Assembly: GCF_000295935.2 (NCBI RefSeq)
Contig: NZ_ALWO02000050.1
Coordinates: 1-64,000 of the forward strand
From: Indibacter alkaliphilus LW1
GTDB taxonomy: Bacteria > Bacteroidota > Bacteroidia > Cytophagales > Cyclobacteriaceae
Length of the DNA: 64,000 bases
Reading direction: 5' to 3'
Within the stretch, counting starts at the first letter, position 1; the number at the start of each line of letters is the position of its first letter. The notes beneath the pieces are model-generated. The model was not told the origin of the DNA and did not search any database. It saw only the letters and a program-made list of their open reading frames with translations. This document shows positions 1-12,375 of this stretch, in pieces. The position numbers and the translations under genes are program-made.

Positions 1-120
1 GGGCGTCGAGCCCCTACGAAGTTTGCCCAAGAGAAGAACCTCTGGCTCATGATTGCCCGATGAAATTACTTAATGAATGTTGAACCAAACGGTCAACGCT
101 ATTTAGGGAAGTACATCTCT

Positions 121-239
121 CATCCTTCATCCCTCATCCTTCATCCTTCATCCTTCATCCCTCATCCTTCATCCTTCATCCTTCCTCCTTCATCCCTCAT
201 CCTTCATCCTTCATCCCTCATCCCTCATCCTTCCTCCTT
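121..239. repeat. 7-bp minisatellite, 17 units
   Basis: Seventeen consecutive heptamers of the form CATCCTT or CATCCCT, with two CCTCCTT variants, run from 121 to 239. Three bases later comes the stop codon of the minus-strand mutase gene (242-244). Read on the minus strand each unit is AAGGATG or AGGGATG. A 72-residue His-Pro-Ser-Ser-rich reading frame across the array is a by-product of the repeat and is not annotated. The array therefore sits in the 3' untranslated region of the mutase mRNA. Such heptamer arrays expand and contract by slippage. Confidence 0.95.
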
Positions 240-241
240 CC

Positions 242-3200
242 TCACATATTCCTCCTATACTGTCCTCCTACTTCATATAGCGCATTGGTAATCTGGCCTA
301 GGGAACAATATTTAGCTGCTTCCATCAAAGTATCGAAGATGTTACCATTTTGAATAGCCACTTCTTTCAGATTTTCAAGGTATTTTTCAGCCTCTTTTTC
401 GTTTTTCTTTTTCAGGATATTTAAGGTCTGAATCTGAGCCTCTTTTTCATCTTTAGTAGCTCTGATTACTTCTCCAGGAGTCACTGTAGGTGATCCCTCA
501 GAAGAAAGGAAAGTATTTACGCCAATAATCGGATACTCACCGGTATGCTTCAAAGTTTCGTAATGAAGACTTTCCTCCTGGATTTTCCCTCTTTGGTACA
601 TGGTTTCCATAGCTCCTAGAACACCGCCTCTTTCAGTAATCCTGTCAAATTCCAGATTCACTGCCTCTTCTACCAAATCTGTCAATTCTTCAATGATGAA
701 TGACCCTTGTAGTGGATTTTCATTTTTGGCCAATCCCAATTCCTTATTGATGATCAGCTGTATCGCCATGGCTCTACGGACAGAAGCCTCTGTAGGCGTA
801 GTAATGGCCTCATCATAGGCATTTGTATGCAGAGAGTTACAATTGTCATAAATCGCATACAAGGCTTGAAGCGTAGTCCTGATATCATTAAAATCAATCT
901 CCTGTGCGTGTAAAGACCTTCCTGAAGTCTGAATATGATACTTCAGCATTTGTGACCTTTCATTGGCACCGTATTTTAATTTCATGGCCTTGGCCCAGAT
1001 TCTTCTTGCTACCCGGCCTATCACTGAGTACTCGGGATCAATACCATTGGAGAAAAAGAAGGAAAGGTTTGGAGCGAATTTATTGATATCCATCCCCCTG
1101 GAAACATAATACTCCACATAAGTAAAGCCGTTGGACAATGTCAAAGCCAACTGTGTAATGGGATTGGCTCCTGCCTCCGCAATATGGTAACCTGAAATAG
1201 ACACTGAATAAAAATTTCTGACACCATGATTGATAAAATACTGCTGTACATCCCCCATCAATCTCAAAGAGAATTCGGTAGAGAAAATACAGGTATTCTG
1301 TGCCTGATCCTCTTTTAAGATATCTGCCTGTACTGTTCCACGGACCTTTGTCAAGGTATCTGCTTTGATCTTGGCATAGACTTCCGCATCCAATACCTGA
1401 TCTCCGGACACTCCCAGCAACATCAAGCCCAATCCATCATTTCCTTCCGGTACTGTTGCATTGTACTTGGGCCTCTCACTTCCTTTTTCTTTGTAAATTT
1501 CGTCAATTTTAGCATTGACATCTTCTTCCACACCATTTTCCCTGATATACAACTCACATTGCTGGTCAATAGCTGCATTCATGAAAAATGCCGTCATAGT
1601 CGCCGCTGGACCATTGATGGTCATGGAAACAGAAGTTTTCGGGTCTGCCAGATTAAAGCCCGAATAGAGTTTTTTGGCATCATCTAGGCAGCAGATATTC
1701 ACTCCTGAATTACCGATTTTTCCATAAATATCAGGTCTGTAATCTGGGTCTTCTCCATATAAAGTCACTGAATCAAATGCCGTAGACAGCCTTTTTGCAG
1801 GCATTCCTTTGGACACATAATGGAATCTTTTGTTGGTACGCTCAGGGCCACCCTCGCCTGCAAACATCCTTGTAGGGTCCTCCCCTTCTCTCTTGAAAGG
1901 AAAAACACCTGAGGTATATGGAAATTCGCCCGGCACATTTTCGGTCAAACCCCATTTCAAAAGATCTCCCCAGGCCTCAAATCTTGGAAGGGAAACTTTC
2001 GGTATTTTGGATTGAGAGAGAGAAGTGGTATAGGTCTGTACCTTGATTTCTTTATCCCTTACTTTGAATACATAGAAATCATCTTTGTACTTCTGTGCTT
2101 TTGCAGGCCACTCTTCCAACCATTTCTTGTTTTTGGGATCAAGTTCCAACTCTACTTCAGCGTATACTTCTTGCAATTCTTTGGTCAAACGGTCTTTATC
2201 AGCCACTTTTGTGCTTTCAATGGCCTCCATAGACTTTTTGATGCTGTAAAGTTTTTGGGCTACCTCTTTTTGGTCCGACACCCATTTGTCATAATTCCTA
2301 TTGTTTTCAGATATCTCAGATAAATACCTGGTTCGGGCCGGAGGAATGATGTATATTTTTTCGGACATCTCTTTGGTGACTTCAAAAGAAGATAACAGAT
2401 CTGTTCCCGTTTTTTCCACCAATTTATGAATGATCGCCCTGTAAAGGTTATTCATTCCGGGATCATTAAACTGCGAGGCAATGGTTCCAAAAACAGGAAT
2501 ATCTTCTTCTTTGATGTCCCAGAGGTTATGGTTACGCTTATATTGCTTTTTGACATCTCTTAAAGCGTCTTGCGCACCTCTTTTGTCAAATTTATTGAGC
2601 GCAATAATATCGGCAAAATCCAACATATCAATTTTTTCCAACTGTGTAGCAGCACCATATTCAGGTGTCATCACATACAAAGACATGTCAGAGTGCTCGA
2701 TAATTTCTGTATCCGATTGTCCTATACCTGAGGTTTCAAGAATGATCAGATCAAAAGATGCAGCCTTCATCACATCCACCGCATCCTGCACATATTTGGA
2801 AAGAGCAAGATTGGATTGTCTAGTGGCCAATGACCGCATGTAAACCCTAGGGTGATGAATGGCGTTCATTCTGATACGGTCTCCAAGTAGCGCACCTCCC
2901 GTTTTTCTTTTGGATGGGTCTACAGAAATGATAGCAATGTGCTTGTCATCAAAATCTGTCAAAAACCTTCTGACCAACTCATCTACCAAAGAAGATTTTC
3001 CGGCACCACCTGTCCCGGTAATACCCAAAACAGGCGTCTTATTTTCAGCAGAAGCTTTTCTGATTGCTTCCAGCAAATTTTTGCTTTGCTCTGGATAATT
3101 TTCGGCTGCTGACACAACCCTGGCGATGGTCTTTTTATCGGATTTGTCCAATGTCACCTCAGCTTTTACATCTTTCCCTACAGGGAAATCAGATTTTTCA

Positions 3201-3622
3201 ACCAGATCATTGATCATGCCCTGCAAGCCCATAGACCTGCCATCATCTGGGGCATAAATTCTGGTAATTCCGTAATCATGCAATTCTTTGATCTCTTCAG
3301 GAAGAATGGTACCGCCCCCACCACCAAAAATTTTGATATGTCCACAGCCTTTTTCGTGCAGAAGGTCATACATGTATTTGAAAAATTCCACATGACCACC
3401 TTGATAGGAAGTAATCGCTATCGCCTGTACATCTTCCTGAATAGCACAGTCTACAATCTCCTGAACAGATCTGTTGTGGCCCAAATGAATCACCTCACAA
3501 CCTGTAGCTTGGATGATCCTCCTCATGATATTGATCGCAGCATCGTGGCCGTCAAAAAGTGATGCAGCAGTTACCAGCCTGATGTGGTTTTTGGGTTTAT
3601 AACTTTCTTGTGAATGAGACAT
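242..3622 (-). CDS. icmF: Fused isobutyryl-CoA mutase (IcmF)
   Basis: Adenosylcobalamin-dependent acyl-CoA mutase with its G-protein chaperone fused in, 1126 aa from the ATG at 3622. An in-frame TTG at 3664 is possible but less likely. Domain order: N-terminal B12-binding domain with a DGHDAA motif (a D-x-H cobalt-ligand type), then a MeaI-like GTPase with the P-loop GTGGAGKSS, then the TIM-barrel mutase domain. The order and length fit IcmF and not the two-chain methylmalonyl-CoA mutase. At the position where methylmalonyl-CoA mutases have the substrate-binding Arg (R207 in the Propionibacterium enzyme) this protein has Gln (about residue 775, in QAQNTC). A Phe in GVFPFK occupies the region of the other specificity residue, a Tyr. 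Both fit interconversion of isobutyryl-CoA and n-butyryl-CoA, and possibly isovaleryl/pivalyl-CoA. It would act in the cytoplasm in branched-chain acyl metabolism. It stands alone, on the strand opposite to its right-hand neighbour. Confidence 0.93.
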   Translation of the reverse strand: MSHSQESYKPKNHIRLVTAASLFDGHDAAINIMRRIIQATGCEVIHLGHNRSVQEIVDCAIQEDVQAIAITSYQGGHVEFFKYMYDLLHEKGCGHIKIFGGGGGTILPEEIKELHDYGITRIYAPDDGRSMGLQGMINDLVEKSDFPVGKDVKAEVTLDKSDKKTIARVVSAAENYPEQSKNLLEAIRKASAENKTPVLGITGTGGAGKSSLVDELVRRFLTDFDDKHIAIISVDPSKRKTGGALLGDRIRMNAIHHPRVYMRSLATRQSNLALSKYVQDAVDVMKAASFDLIILETSGIGQSDTEIIEHSDMSLYVMTPEYGAATQLEKIDMLDFADIIALNKFDKRGAQDALRDVKKQYKRNHNLWDIKEEDIPVFGTIASQFNDPGMNNLYRAIIHKLVEKTGTDLLSSFEVTKEMSEKIYIIPPARTRYLSEISENNRNYDKWVSDQKEVAQKLYSIKKSMEAIESTKVADKDRLTKELQEVYAEVELELDPKNKKWLEEWPAKAQKYKDDFYVFKVRDKEIKVQTYTTSLSQSKIPKVSLPRFEAWGDLLKWGLTENVPGEFPYTSGVFPFKREGEDPTRMFAGEGGPERTNKRFHYVSKGMPAKRLSTAFDSVTLYGEDPDYRPDIYGKIGNSGVNICCLDDAKKLYSGFNLADPKTSVSMTINGPAATMTAFFMNAAIDQQCELYIRENGVEEDVNAKIDEIYKEKGSERPKYNATVPEGNDGLGLMLLGVSGDQVLDAEVYAKIKADTLTKVRGTVQADILKEDQAQNTCIFSTEFSLRLMGDVQQYFINHGVRNFYSVSISGYHIAEAGANPITQLALTLSNGFTYVEYYVSRGMDINKFAPNLSFFFSNGIDPEYSVIGRVARRIWAKAMKLKYGANERSQMLKYHIQTSGRSLHAQEIDFNDIRTTLQALYAIYDNCNSLHTNAYDEAITTPTEASVRRAMAIQLIINKELGLAKNENPLQGSFIIEELTDLVEEAVNLEFDRITERGGVLGAMETMYQRGKIQEESLHYETLKHTGEYPIIGVNTFLSSEGSPTVTPGEVIRATKDEKEAQIQTLNILKKKNEKEAEKYLENLKEVAIQNGNIFDTLMEAAKYCSLGQITNALYEVGGQYRRNM

Positions 3623-4015
3623 GAATATATTTGGGTTTGTAATTGAATCCTTTAAATACGTCAAAGCAAAATTAGAAATCTTATTTCAATTGATTTTTTG
3701 CTTGCACTGAATACCTTGCGAATATAGGAAAAAAGCTAAAGTCTTCCTGAAACTTTAAAGCAAAAATCGGAATAATATTTTGAATGGATTAGAATTTCAT
3801 TTTTTTTCAGAATATTATATAATGAAATTAATCGAAATTAAATACATCAATCTTTCGATCTGGATAAATTTAAAATTAAGAGGTTTTTTGGGTTGAGCAA
3901 TAAAAAACCATGTCCTCAGATGACTTACGTCATACTTTTTAAAGGAAAAAAGCCCTTCCTTTACCTCAATTCAAAGATTTTAAACTAATTTAACCTTCAC
4001 ACTAAGCTGCGATTT
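3623..4015. other. Divergent intergenic region, AT-rich
   Basis: No gene is seen in these 393 bases between the divergent mutase and M50 protease genes. Two inverted repeats stand out: AATTTCAT at 3793-3800 with ATGAAATT at 3822-3829, and GGTTTTTT at 3882-3889 with AAAAAACC at 3902-3909. Both are AT-rich and may be chance or leader hairpins. Promoters for both genes must lie here, but none matches the Bacteroidota consensus clearly. Confidence 0.4.
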
Positions 4016-5095
4016 ATGAAACTCTCCTTATACCTTGGAAGCTACAAAAATGTCAAAGTCTTTATCCACTGGACTTTCTCAATTCTTTTGCTTTGGATCA
4101 TCATTTCCAACTGGAGGCAGGGCATACCCGCAGCAGATATAGGTTGGACGGTTTTGTTTGTCCTTTTGCTTTTCGTATGCGTTGTATTGCACGAATTTGG
4201 CCATGCCTTGGCAGCACAAAGGTATGGTATCCAAACTAAAGACATTATTCTGTACCCAATCGGAGGAGTAGCCCGACTGGAAAAAATACCTGAAGATCCC
4301 AAACAGGAATTATGGGTAGCCATAGCAGGCCCACTTGTCAATGTGTTTATTTTTCTGGTCTTATCAGTAGTATTGACTTTTACAGGATTTAATTTGGAAA
4401 GTCTTGAGGAACTGAAAATTAATCCCTCCACCATCCTCATGTACCTGGCTTCAGCCAATTTGATATTGGCAGTGTTCAACCTGATACCGGCCTTCCCTAT
4501 GGACGGAGGTAGAATCTTGAGGGCCTTTTTAGCCATCAGGCTCCCCAGAGCAAAAGCCACCCAGATAGCTGGTGGTATCGGTCAGTTTTTGGCCATCTTT
4601 TTTGTCTTCTTTGGTCTTTTCAACAATCCTATACTGGTATTGATTGGGATCTTTATATTCCTGGGGGCCTCTGCAGAGGTCAGCCATACACAGCAGCAAA
4701 GTTTCCTCAAAGGCTATAAAGTCAAAGATGCCATCATGATGCGCTTTCCTATTTTGGCATTTGACGCCCCTCTGTCAAAGGCAGTGGAAAAACTCCTCAA
4801 TTCTCAAGCTACTCACTTCGTCATCGTCAAAGATGACGTAGCTGTTGGAACATTGAGCCGCAATCAAATTATTCAGGGGCTAAAAGAAAACGATGAAATG
4901 TTGCCTGTTGAAAAAGTAGCAGATTTTTCACCTTTAAAGATAGAAACAGAGCAAGACCTTGATGAAGCTTGGAGAGTCATGATGACAAAAAACAAAAAAG
5001 TAGCCTTTATTATAGAAAATGGACACTTTTTGGGAATTCTGGACCAGGAAAATATCTCTGAATTTGTAATGGTCAAGTCAGCTTTAAGTAAATAA
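4016..5095 (+). CDS. M50 (site-2-protease family) membrane metalloprotease with CBS domains
   Basis: Intramembrane zinc metalloprotease, 359 aa. The zinc site is visible as HEFGH (H59, E60, H63) and the third ligand as D163 in the FPMDGGR motif, each in a hydrophobic segment. Roughly five to six membrane segments fill residues 12-225. The last third (about 230-350) is a soluble pair of CBS-like repeats, which often bind adenine nucleotides and gate activity. This architecture is the CBS-bearing S2P subgroup, related to SpoIVFB. No substrate can be told from the sequence. The P-type ATPase starts 11 bp downstream, so the two are almost certainly co-transcribed. The protease might regulate the pump or respond to the same ionic or energy signal, but this is inference. 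Confidence 0.9.
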   Translation: MKLSLYLGSYKNVKVFIHWTFSILLLWIIISNWRQGIPAADIGWTVLFVLLLFVCVVLHEFGHALAAQRYGIQTKDIILYPIGGVARLEKIPEDPKQELWVAIAGPLVNVFIFLVLSVVLTFTGFNLESLEELKINPSTILMYLASANLILAVFNLIPAFPMDGGRILRAFLAIRLPRAKATQIAGGIGQFLAIFFVFFGLFNNPILVLIGIFIFLGASAEVSHTQQQSFLKGYKVKDAIMMRFPILAFDAPLSKAVEKLLNSQATHFVIVKDDVAVGTLSRNQIIQGLKENDEMLPVEKVADFSPLKIETEQDLDEAWRVMMTKNKKVAFIIENGHFLGILDQENISEFVMVKSALSK

Positions 5096-5106
5096 TTTAG
5101 CTTTTC

Positions 5107-7800
5107 ATGCCAGATCTCCAATCCACAAATACCAAATGGTATCAGGAAAACCCCGAAGTTGTTTTGGACATACTAGGTTCAAATCTTGACGGCCTTTCAG
5201 ATGATCTCGCATCCAAAAGAATGGTTGATTTTGGTAAAAACAAATTACCCGACAGGGCCATTATAAGCCTTTGGAAGATTATCTGGAGCCAGCTTTTCAA
5301 TCCACTGATCTTTATTTTGATCGCTGCAGGCATCGCTTCCGTATTGATTGGGGAAGCAAAAGATGCGGTATTTATTCTTTTGGTGATCCTGATCAACACA
5401 GGCATAGGAGCGTATCAGGAATATAATGCCGAAAAAAGCGCCTCTAACCTTCAAAAGCTTTTGAAAATTAAATCCAAGGTGAAGCGCGCTGGCAAAGTCA
5501 AAGAAATAGATGCCGAGGAATTGGTGCCAGGTGATATTGTCTATCTGGAATCGGGAAACAAAGTCCCGGCAGACCTGAGGCTTGTGGAAGTAGCTGGACT
5601 TGAACTGGACGAAAGCATGCTGACAGGAGAATCCCAATCAGTCAGAAAACATATTGAGCCCATTCCAAAAGAAACTCAAGTCGCTGACCGGAAAAATATG
5701 GCTTATGCCGGTGCAACTGTCATCTCAGGCAGGGCAAGGGGAATAGTAGTCGCTACAGGCCTTCAGACAGAAGTTGGTAAAATTGCACTCAATGTGCAGG
5801 AAGGAGAATCCGCAAAACCACCTTTGATTCTCCGAATGGAGAAATTCACAAGAAATATTGCCAACATCGTCATTGTACTCAGTGTGATTTTGGCCATAAT
5901 GCTCAGGTTTCAGGGCATGGATTTTGGCTCGATTTTCTTTTTTGTAGTAGCCTTGGCAGTATCTGCTATTCCGGAGGGATTGCCCGTATCCCTGACAGTA
6001 GCCCTAGCTGTAGCCACCAGAAGGATGGCCAAAAGAAATGTTATCGTCAGAAAACTCACCTCTGTCGAAAGTTTGGGCAGCTGTACAGTCATTGCAAGTG
6101 ACAAAACCGGCACCCTTACTGTCAATCAGCAAACGGTCAAGAAAATAAAACTTATCGACGGGCAGACTTTTGATGTCACTGGAGAAGGATACAATGGAGA
6201 TGGAGAAATCCATTCAATCTCAGAACATTCCGTAGCAGTTTCCTATGGGCACTCAAGCCTACTGGACCAGATCATCAGAGTTTCCCTACTGGCCAATGAA
6301 GCTTCTCTCAAACCATCCGAAAACTCCTGGGAGTACCATGGAGATGCCATGGATGTCGCCTTATTGGGAATGGGGTATAAAATGGGCAACACTGCAACAA
6401 ATGTCGTAAAACTATCAGACCGTCTTGATGTAATTCCATATGAATCAGAAAGAAAATTCTCAGGTGCATTTTATCAGGACAGGGGAAACATAAAACTCGG
6501 AGTAAAAGGAGCGGTAGAAACCATTCTGGACTTTTGCCAACTGTCAACATCTGAAAAAGACAACATCATGGCTGAGGCCAACCAATTGGCATTGAGCGGG
6601 TACCGGGTTTTGGGTTTTGCAGAAGGACTGATAGAAACATTTACTCCTAAAGAATTCTACCCGGACACTGACATCCAAAACCTGGAATTCTTAGGCTTGG
6701 TCTGCTTTATAGACCCTCTCAGAGCGGAAGCTAAAGAAGCTGTCAAAAAATGTAAAACAGCGGGTATAGAAGTTCTGATGATCACAGGAGATCACCCTGC
6801 TACTGCATCTAATATAGCGTTAGAATTGGGCTTGAAGGAAAAATCAAGAAATGTGGTCACGGGCAAAATGCTTGCAGAAACAGGCGATCCGAAAAGTCCC
6901 GAATTTGCAGAACTCGTAGCCTCCACCAGTGTATTTGCCCGCGTTTCCCCTACCCAAAAACTGGAAATTGTCGATGCATTGATACAAAAAGGGGAGTTTG
7001 TGGCAGTTACAGGAGATGGAGTCAACGACGCACCTGCATTGAGAAGGGCCAATATTGGTGTGGCTATGGGTTCAGGAACTGATGTAGCCAAAGAAGTAGG
7101 AGCCATGATTGTGGTCGATGACAATTTCTCCTCCATCGTAGCCGGGGTGGAAGAAGGCAGGTTTGCCTACGACAACGTGCGTAAGGTCATTTATCTACTG
7201 GTTTCCACCGGAGCGGCGGAAGTGGTGATGTTTATACTTTCCATACTGGCGGGCCTTCCCTTGCCGCTATTGGCAGTACAACTTCTTTGGCTGAACCTCG
7301 TCACCAATGGCATTCAGGATAAGGCTTTGGCTTTTGAAAGCGGAGAAAAAGAAACCATGCAAAAAAGGCCCCGTAAGCCTTCTGAAGGGATATTCAACCG
7401 CATCATGTCGCAACAGTTGATCCTTTCCGGATTGGTGATCGGCTTGATTGCTTTTGGGTTTTGGCTTTATTTAAAGCAGTACACTGATATTGAAGAAAAT
7501 GCAGCCCGGAATATGGTCTTACTTCTGATGGTTTGCATGCAAAATATACACATTTTCAATTGCCGTTCTGAGTACAAATCCACGTTCAAGATACCGGTTT
7601 ATAAAAATTACCTGTTGATCCTTTTTGTCCTGGCAGCACAGGGTATCCACATCCTGAGCATGCACATACCATTTATGCAGGACATCTTAAGGATACAACC
7701 CATTTCACTCCAACAATGGTTGCTGATACTTGGATTGGCACTGCCTGTTTTGTTGATAATGGAGTTGTTTAAATTGGTAAAAACCTCCAATAGAGCATAG
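5107..7800 (+). CDS. P-type (P2-like) cation-transporting ATPase
   Basis: Ion pump of the inner membrane, 897 aa, the usual length for SERCA/PMCA-like bacterial ATPases. Visible motifs are PEGLP in M4 (from residue 289), the phosphorylation motif DKTGTLT (D332), MITGDHPAT, and the hinge TGDGVNDAPAL, with a cation_ATPase_C block at the end. The N-terminal actuator region carries TGES. There is no N-terminal heavy-metal domain, which argues against Cu/Zn/Cd export. M6 reads NLVTNGIQD, whereas Ca2+ pumps usually have an Asp in NLVTDG, so Ca2+ specificity is not certain; Mn2+, Na+ or another cation remains possible. It is coupled to the upstream M50/CBS protease by an 11-bp gap. Confidence 0.92.
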   Translation: MPDLQSTNTKWYQENPEVVLDILGSNLDGLSDDLASKRMVDFGKNKLPDRAIISLWKIIWSQLFNPLIFILIAAGIASVLIGEAKDAVFILLVILINTGIGAYQEYNAEKSASNLQKLLKIKSKVKRAGKVKEIDAEELVPGDIVYLESGNKVPADLRLVEVAGLELDESMLTGESQSVRKHIEPIPKETQVADRKNMAYAGATVISGRARGIVVATGLQTEVGKIALNVQEGESAKPPLILRMEKFTRNIANIVIVLSVILAIMLRFQGMDFGSIFFFVVALAVSAIPEGLPVSLTVALAVATRRMAKRNVIVRKLTSVESLGSCTVIASDKTGTLTVNQQTVKKIKLIDGQTFDVTGEGYNGDGEIHSISEHSVAVSYGHSSLLDQIIRVSLLANEASLKPSENSWEYHGDAMDVALLGMGYKMGNTATNVVKLSDRLDVIPYESERKFSGAFYQDRGNIKLGVKGAVETILDFCQLSTSEKDNIMAEANQLALSGYRVLGFAEGLIETFTPKEFYPDTDIQNLEFLGLVCFIDPLRAEAKEAVKKCKTAGIEVLMITGDHPATASNIALELGLKEKSRNVVTGKMLAETGDPKSPEFAELVASTSVFARVSPTQKLEIVDALIQKGEFVAVTGDGVNDAPALRRANIGVAMGSGTDVAKEVGAMIVVDDNFSSIVAGVEEGRFAYDNVRKVIYLLVSTGAAEVVMFILSILAGLPLPLLAVQLLWLNLVTNGIQDKALAFESGEKETMQKRPRKPSEGIFNRIMSQQLILSGLVIGLIAFGFWLYLKQYTDIEENAARNMVLLLMVCMQNIHIFNCRSEYKSTFKIPVYKNYLLILFVLAAQGIHILSMHIPFMQDILRIQPISLQQWLLILGLALPVLLIMELFKLVKTSNRA

Positions 7801-7876
7801 AATAGTTACAAGTTCCATATCAAAATATTTTTTTTCCAAAGCTAAATTTTTTAAGTTAGTTCTAAATTCAAGAAAT

Positions 7877-10135
7877 GTGATAAAGTTAAGATTATCTAAT
7901 ATTTACCCTACAATTAACTTTAGTAATCTTTGTCTTACTCTTATCAAACTTTTTCTTTTCCCTTTAGCAATTCAAGGTCAGGAATATCAAAATTATCTTG
8001 AAAAATTCGATACTGCTTTAGAACCATCAGGCTTCGAAATAACCTATTTAACACTTGATAGAAATATCCTTTTAGAAAAGGATGAAATAAGTTTTCATGC
8101 AGTAACTGTTGACAATAAATCGAAGCGGATAGTATCTCAGAGCATCAACCTGAATATTGAACTGTTAACTCGGGATGGAGAAATCGTCGATTCCGGGATT
8201 TTCCGTTTGGTAAATGGTATCGCTCATGGCACTTTGCCTATCTCATTGACACCGGGAAGATATATTCTGATGGCATATACCGAACAAACCCGGGATTTGC
8301 GGAAAGCATTTTTCAAAGGTCTTTCCGTAGTCGACGAATCAGGGAATCTAGAGCCTCGCGAGCAAGATGTAAGTCTACAAGTTTTCCCAGAAGGAGGCCA
8401 ATTGGTCAATGACCTGAAAAACACACTTGTGATTGTGGCCAATGAAATAAATGGCAATGGACTGGAAATCAACGGGAAAATCACTGATGATGAAGGTATG
8501 GATGTTGGCTACTTCCAAACAGACACCTTTGGATTGGCAAAAATTCCTTTTGTGCCGAAAAAGGGAATATCCTATCAGTTGGTACCTGAGTCAATCGCAA
8601 CCAGCGCTATTCCACTTCCAAAACCTCAGGCTTTTGGGACAAATTTACATTTATTGAATCTATATAAAAGTGAAAAAGTGATTTTTGAAATAACCTCTAC
8701 AACACTGACAGAAAACGACAGCCTTATTGTTTCGGTATTCAGTGAAAAGTCCCTAAAGGTTTTTGACACCCATCATTTCACCGGAAATAAACTGACAGTT
8801 TCTATTCCATACGAACTTTTGGACCAAGGTATTCATCAACTTGAACTAATAGATTTGAATCACAACTTGATCGCCAAGAGAAAATTTTACGTGAAACCCA
8901 CATTAAAACCAATTAACCTAAAACTCACCTCAGACCAAGATTATATAGACCTTAAAATCAATGAAAAAGAGCCAAAAAGTAACATTCCCTATGGTGTGGT
9001 GAGTTTGACTGCTCGAGGTATCAGCAATACTAACCTCGGTTTAGAAAAACACCTTTTTATCAGGTCAATATTAAATAAAGACATTACCATCCTCGACCAG
9101 TCTCCGAACCTTTATTCGGATGAAGAACTTGAATCCTTGGATAGGATAATGATTACACTTGACAGTACAATTTTGGATTACAATTACGCTGAATTTCAGC
9201 CAAAATCTATTCTAAAACCCGGTTTAAGCTACAGTATCAAATTTTCCGATCAAAAATCCGGTGATCCCATTGCCAACACTCCAATTTCTTACTATAGCAA
9301 TGTTTTACCTTTTTATCTAGAGGATGGAGTTACTGACGAAAATGGAATAGTCCATCTACAGGGCTTAGACTTTTTTGACAGTGCTGATTTTATCTTTCAA
9401 AAATTGGAGAGAAAATACAAAGAATTTGAAATTGAGCTTATTTCAGAAAATCTGCAAAGAAGGAAAGAAGTATTGCCCGAATGGATTTACTTCCCTGGTC
9501 AAAAAGAAAGAACTACCGAAATTTTAACTCAAGCAGTAAAATCTAATCTTGCCAAAAATCAAAATGTGGATTATGAACTGGAGGAATTCACCATTACGAT
9601 CGACAAACAAGATTATGATGACAGGTATAAGATGCGCCGTATTTTCGGGAAAGGGAAAATCAAAATTGTTGACCCCAAACAACCAAATCCCTCGCATCCC
9701 TTAATCCTGGTTCAGAATATGGGGGTAACGGTAATACCTAATGGTACAGGTGGATATAGGGCTTTGGTTGGCGGGAGGAGTCCCTCAATTTATTGGGATG
9801 GTGTCCGCCTTAATCCTGCAACCTTGATTGATAATTATACCTCGAAACAGGTGGAAGAAGTAGAGGTGCTTAGGGCTGGTGCCATTTTGTTTTACAGCAG
9901 GCCATTCTATGAACCTTTGGAAGAAGGTAAAAAGAAACTGACTTTGCAGGGTTTTCAAAACAATCCAGACATTTCAGCTGCTGCCATGGGAAATTACAAT
10001 AAATTTTTCCCGGTCAGTCCGGAAGAAAAAAATGCAGTGCGCTTTAACTTCCCTAAACCCAACAATGGTCAGCTTGAATACTCTGGTATTGACAGTGATG
10101 GAAATATTATCTTTTGGAAGTCCGAAATAGATTGA
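7877..10135 (+). CDS. Exported plug-domain protein with macroglobulin-like region, no barrel
   Basis: Protein of 752 aa. The frame opens with GTG at 7877; no upstream ATG is available, because the ATG two bases earlier runs straight into a stop. A hydrophobic signal segment lies at about residues 14-31. Residues 40-150 look like an alpha-2-macroglobulin MG2-type beta domain (extended-delivery pattern around LTPGRYILMAYTE), followed by further beta-rich repeats. Near the C-terminus (about 610-690) there is a TonB-receptor plug-like domain, seen as NGTGGYRALVGGRSPSIYWDG and EEVEVLRAG. No outer-membrane beta-barrel follows. Bacteroidota carry many such barrel-less plug proteins, probably periplasmic or surface-exposed. 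The function is unknown. It appears to be a single-gene unit. Confidence 0.7.
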   Translation: MIKLRLSNIYPTINFSNLCLTLIKLFLFPLAIQGQEYQNYLEKFDTALEPSGFEITYLTLDRNILLEKDEISFHAVTVDNKSKRIVSQSINLNIELLTRDGEIVDSGIFRLVNGIAHGTLPISLTPGRYILMAYTEQTRDLRKAFFKGLSVVDESGNLEPREQDVSLQVFPEGGQLVNDLKNTLVIVANEINGNGLEINGKITDDEGMDVGYFQTDTFGLAKIPFVPKKGISYQLVPESIATSAIPLPKPQAFGTNLHLLNLYKSEKVIFEITSTTLTENDSLIVSVFSEKSLKVFDTHHFTGNKLTVSIPYELLDQGIHQLELIDLNHNLIAKRKFYVKPTLKPINLKLTSDQDYIDLKINEKEPKSNIPYGVVSLTARGISNTNLGLEKHLFIRSILNKDITILDQSPNLYSDEELESLDRIMITLDSTILDYNYAEFQPKSILKPGLSYSIKFSDQKSGDPIANTPISYYSNVLPFYLEDGVTDENGIVHLQGLDFFDSADFIFQKLERKYKEFEIELISENLQRRKEVLPEWIYFPGQKERTTEILTQAVKSNLAKNQNVDYELEEFTITIDKQDYDDRYKMRRIFGKGKIKIVDPKQPNPSHPLILVQNMGVTVIPNGTGGYRALVGGRSPSIYWDGVRLNPATLIDNYTSKQVEEVEVLRAGAILFYSRPFYEPLEEGKKKLTLQGFQNNPDISAAAMGNYNKFFPVSPEEKNAVRFNFPKPNNGQLEYSGIDSDGNIIFWKSEID

Positions 10136-10222
10136 TTGTTTTAAGGGAAAACTAATGATCACTGTAACAATTCACTTTAGGCATTTGTCTCTTTTCCATG
10201 TATTTTTAACTTTCCCTTTTAA

Positions 10223-12373
<2,151 letters not shown>

Positions 12374-12375
12374 GC

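Noticed and set aside
1-60. Short hairpin GGGC-N5-GCCC at the window edge
   Set aside because: It is cut by the window border and too short to classify.
121-239. Minisatellite as a CRISPR array
   Set aside because: Units are 7 bp without spacers; CRISPR repeats are 23-47 bp with unique spacers, and no cas genes are present.
73-291. Open frame with His-Pro-Ser-Ser repeats
   Set aside because: It is produced by the 7-bp minisatellite and overlaps the end of the mutase gene; no start signal or family match.
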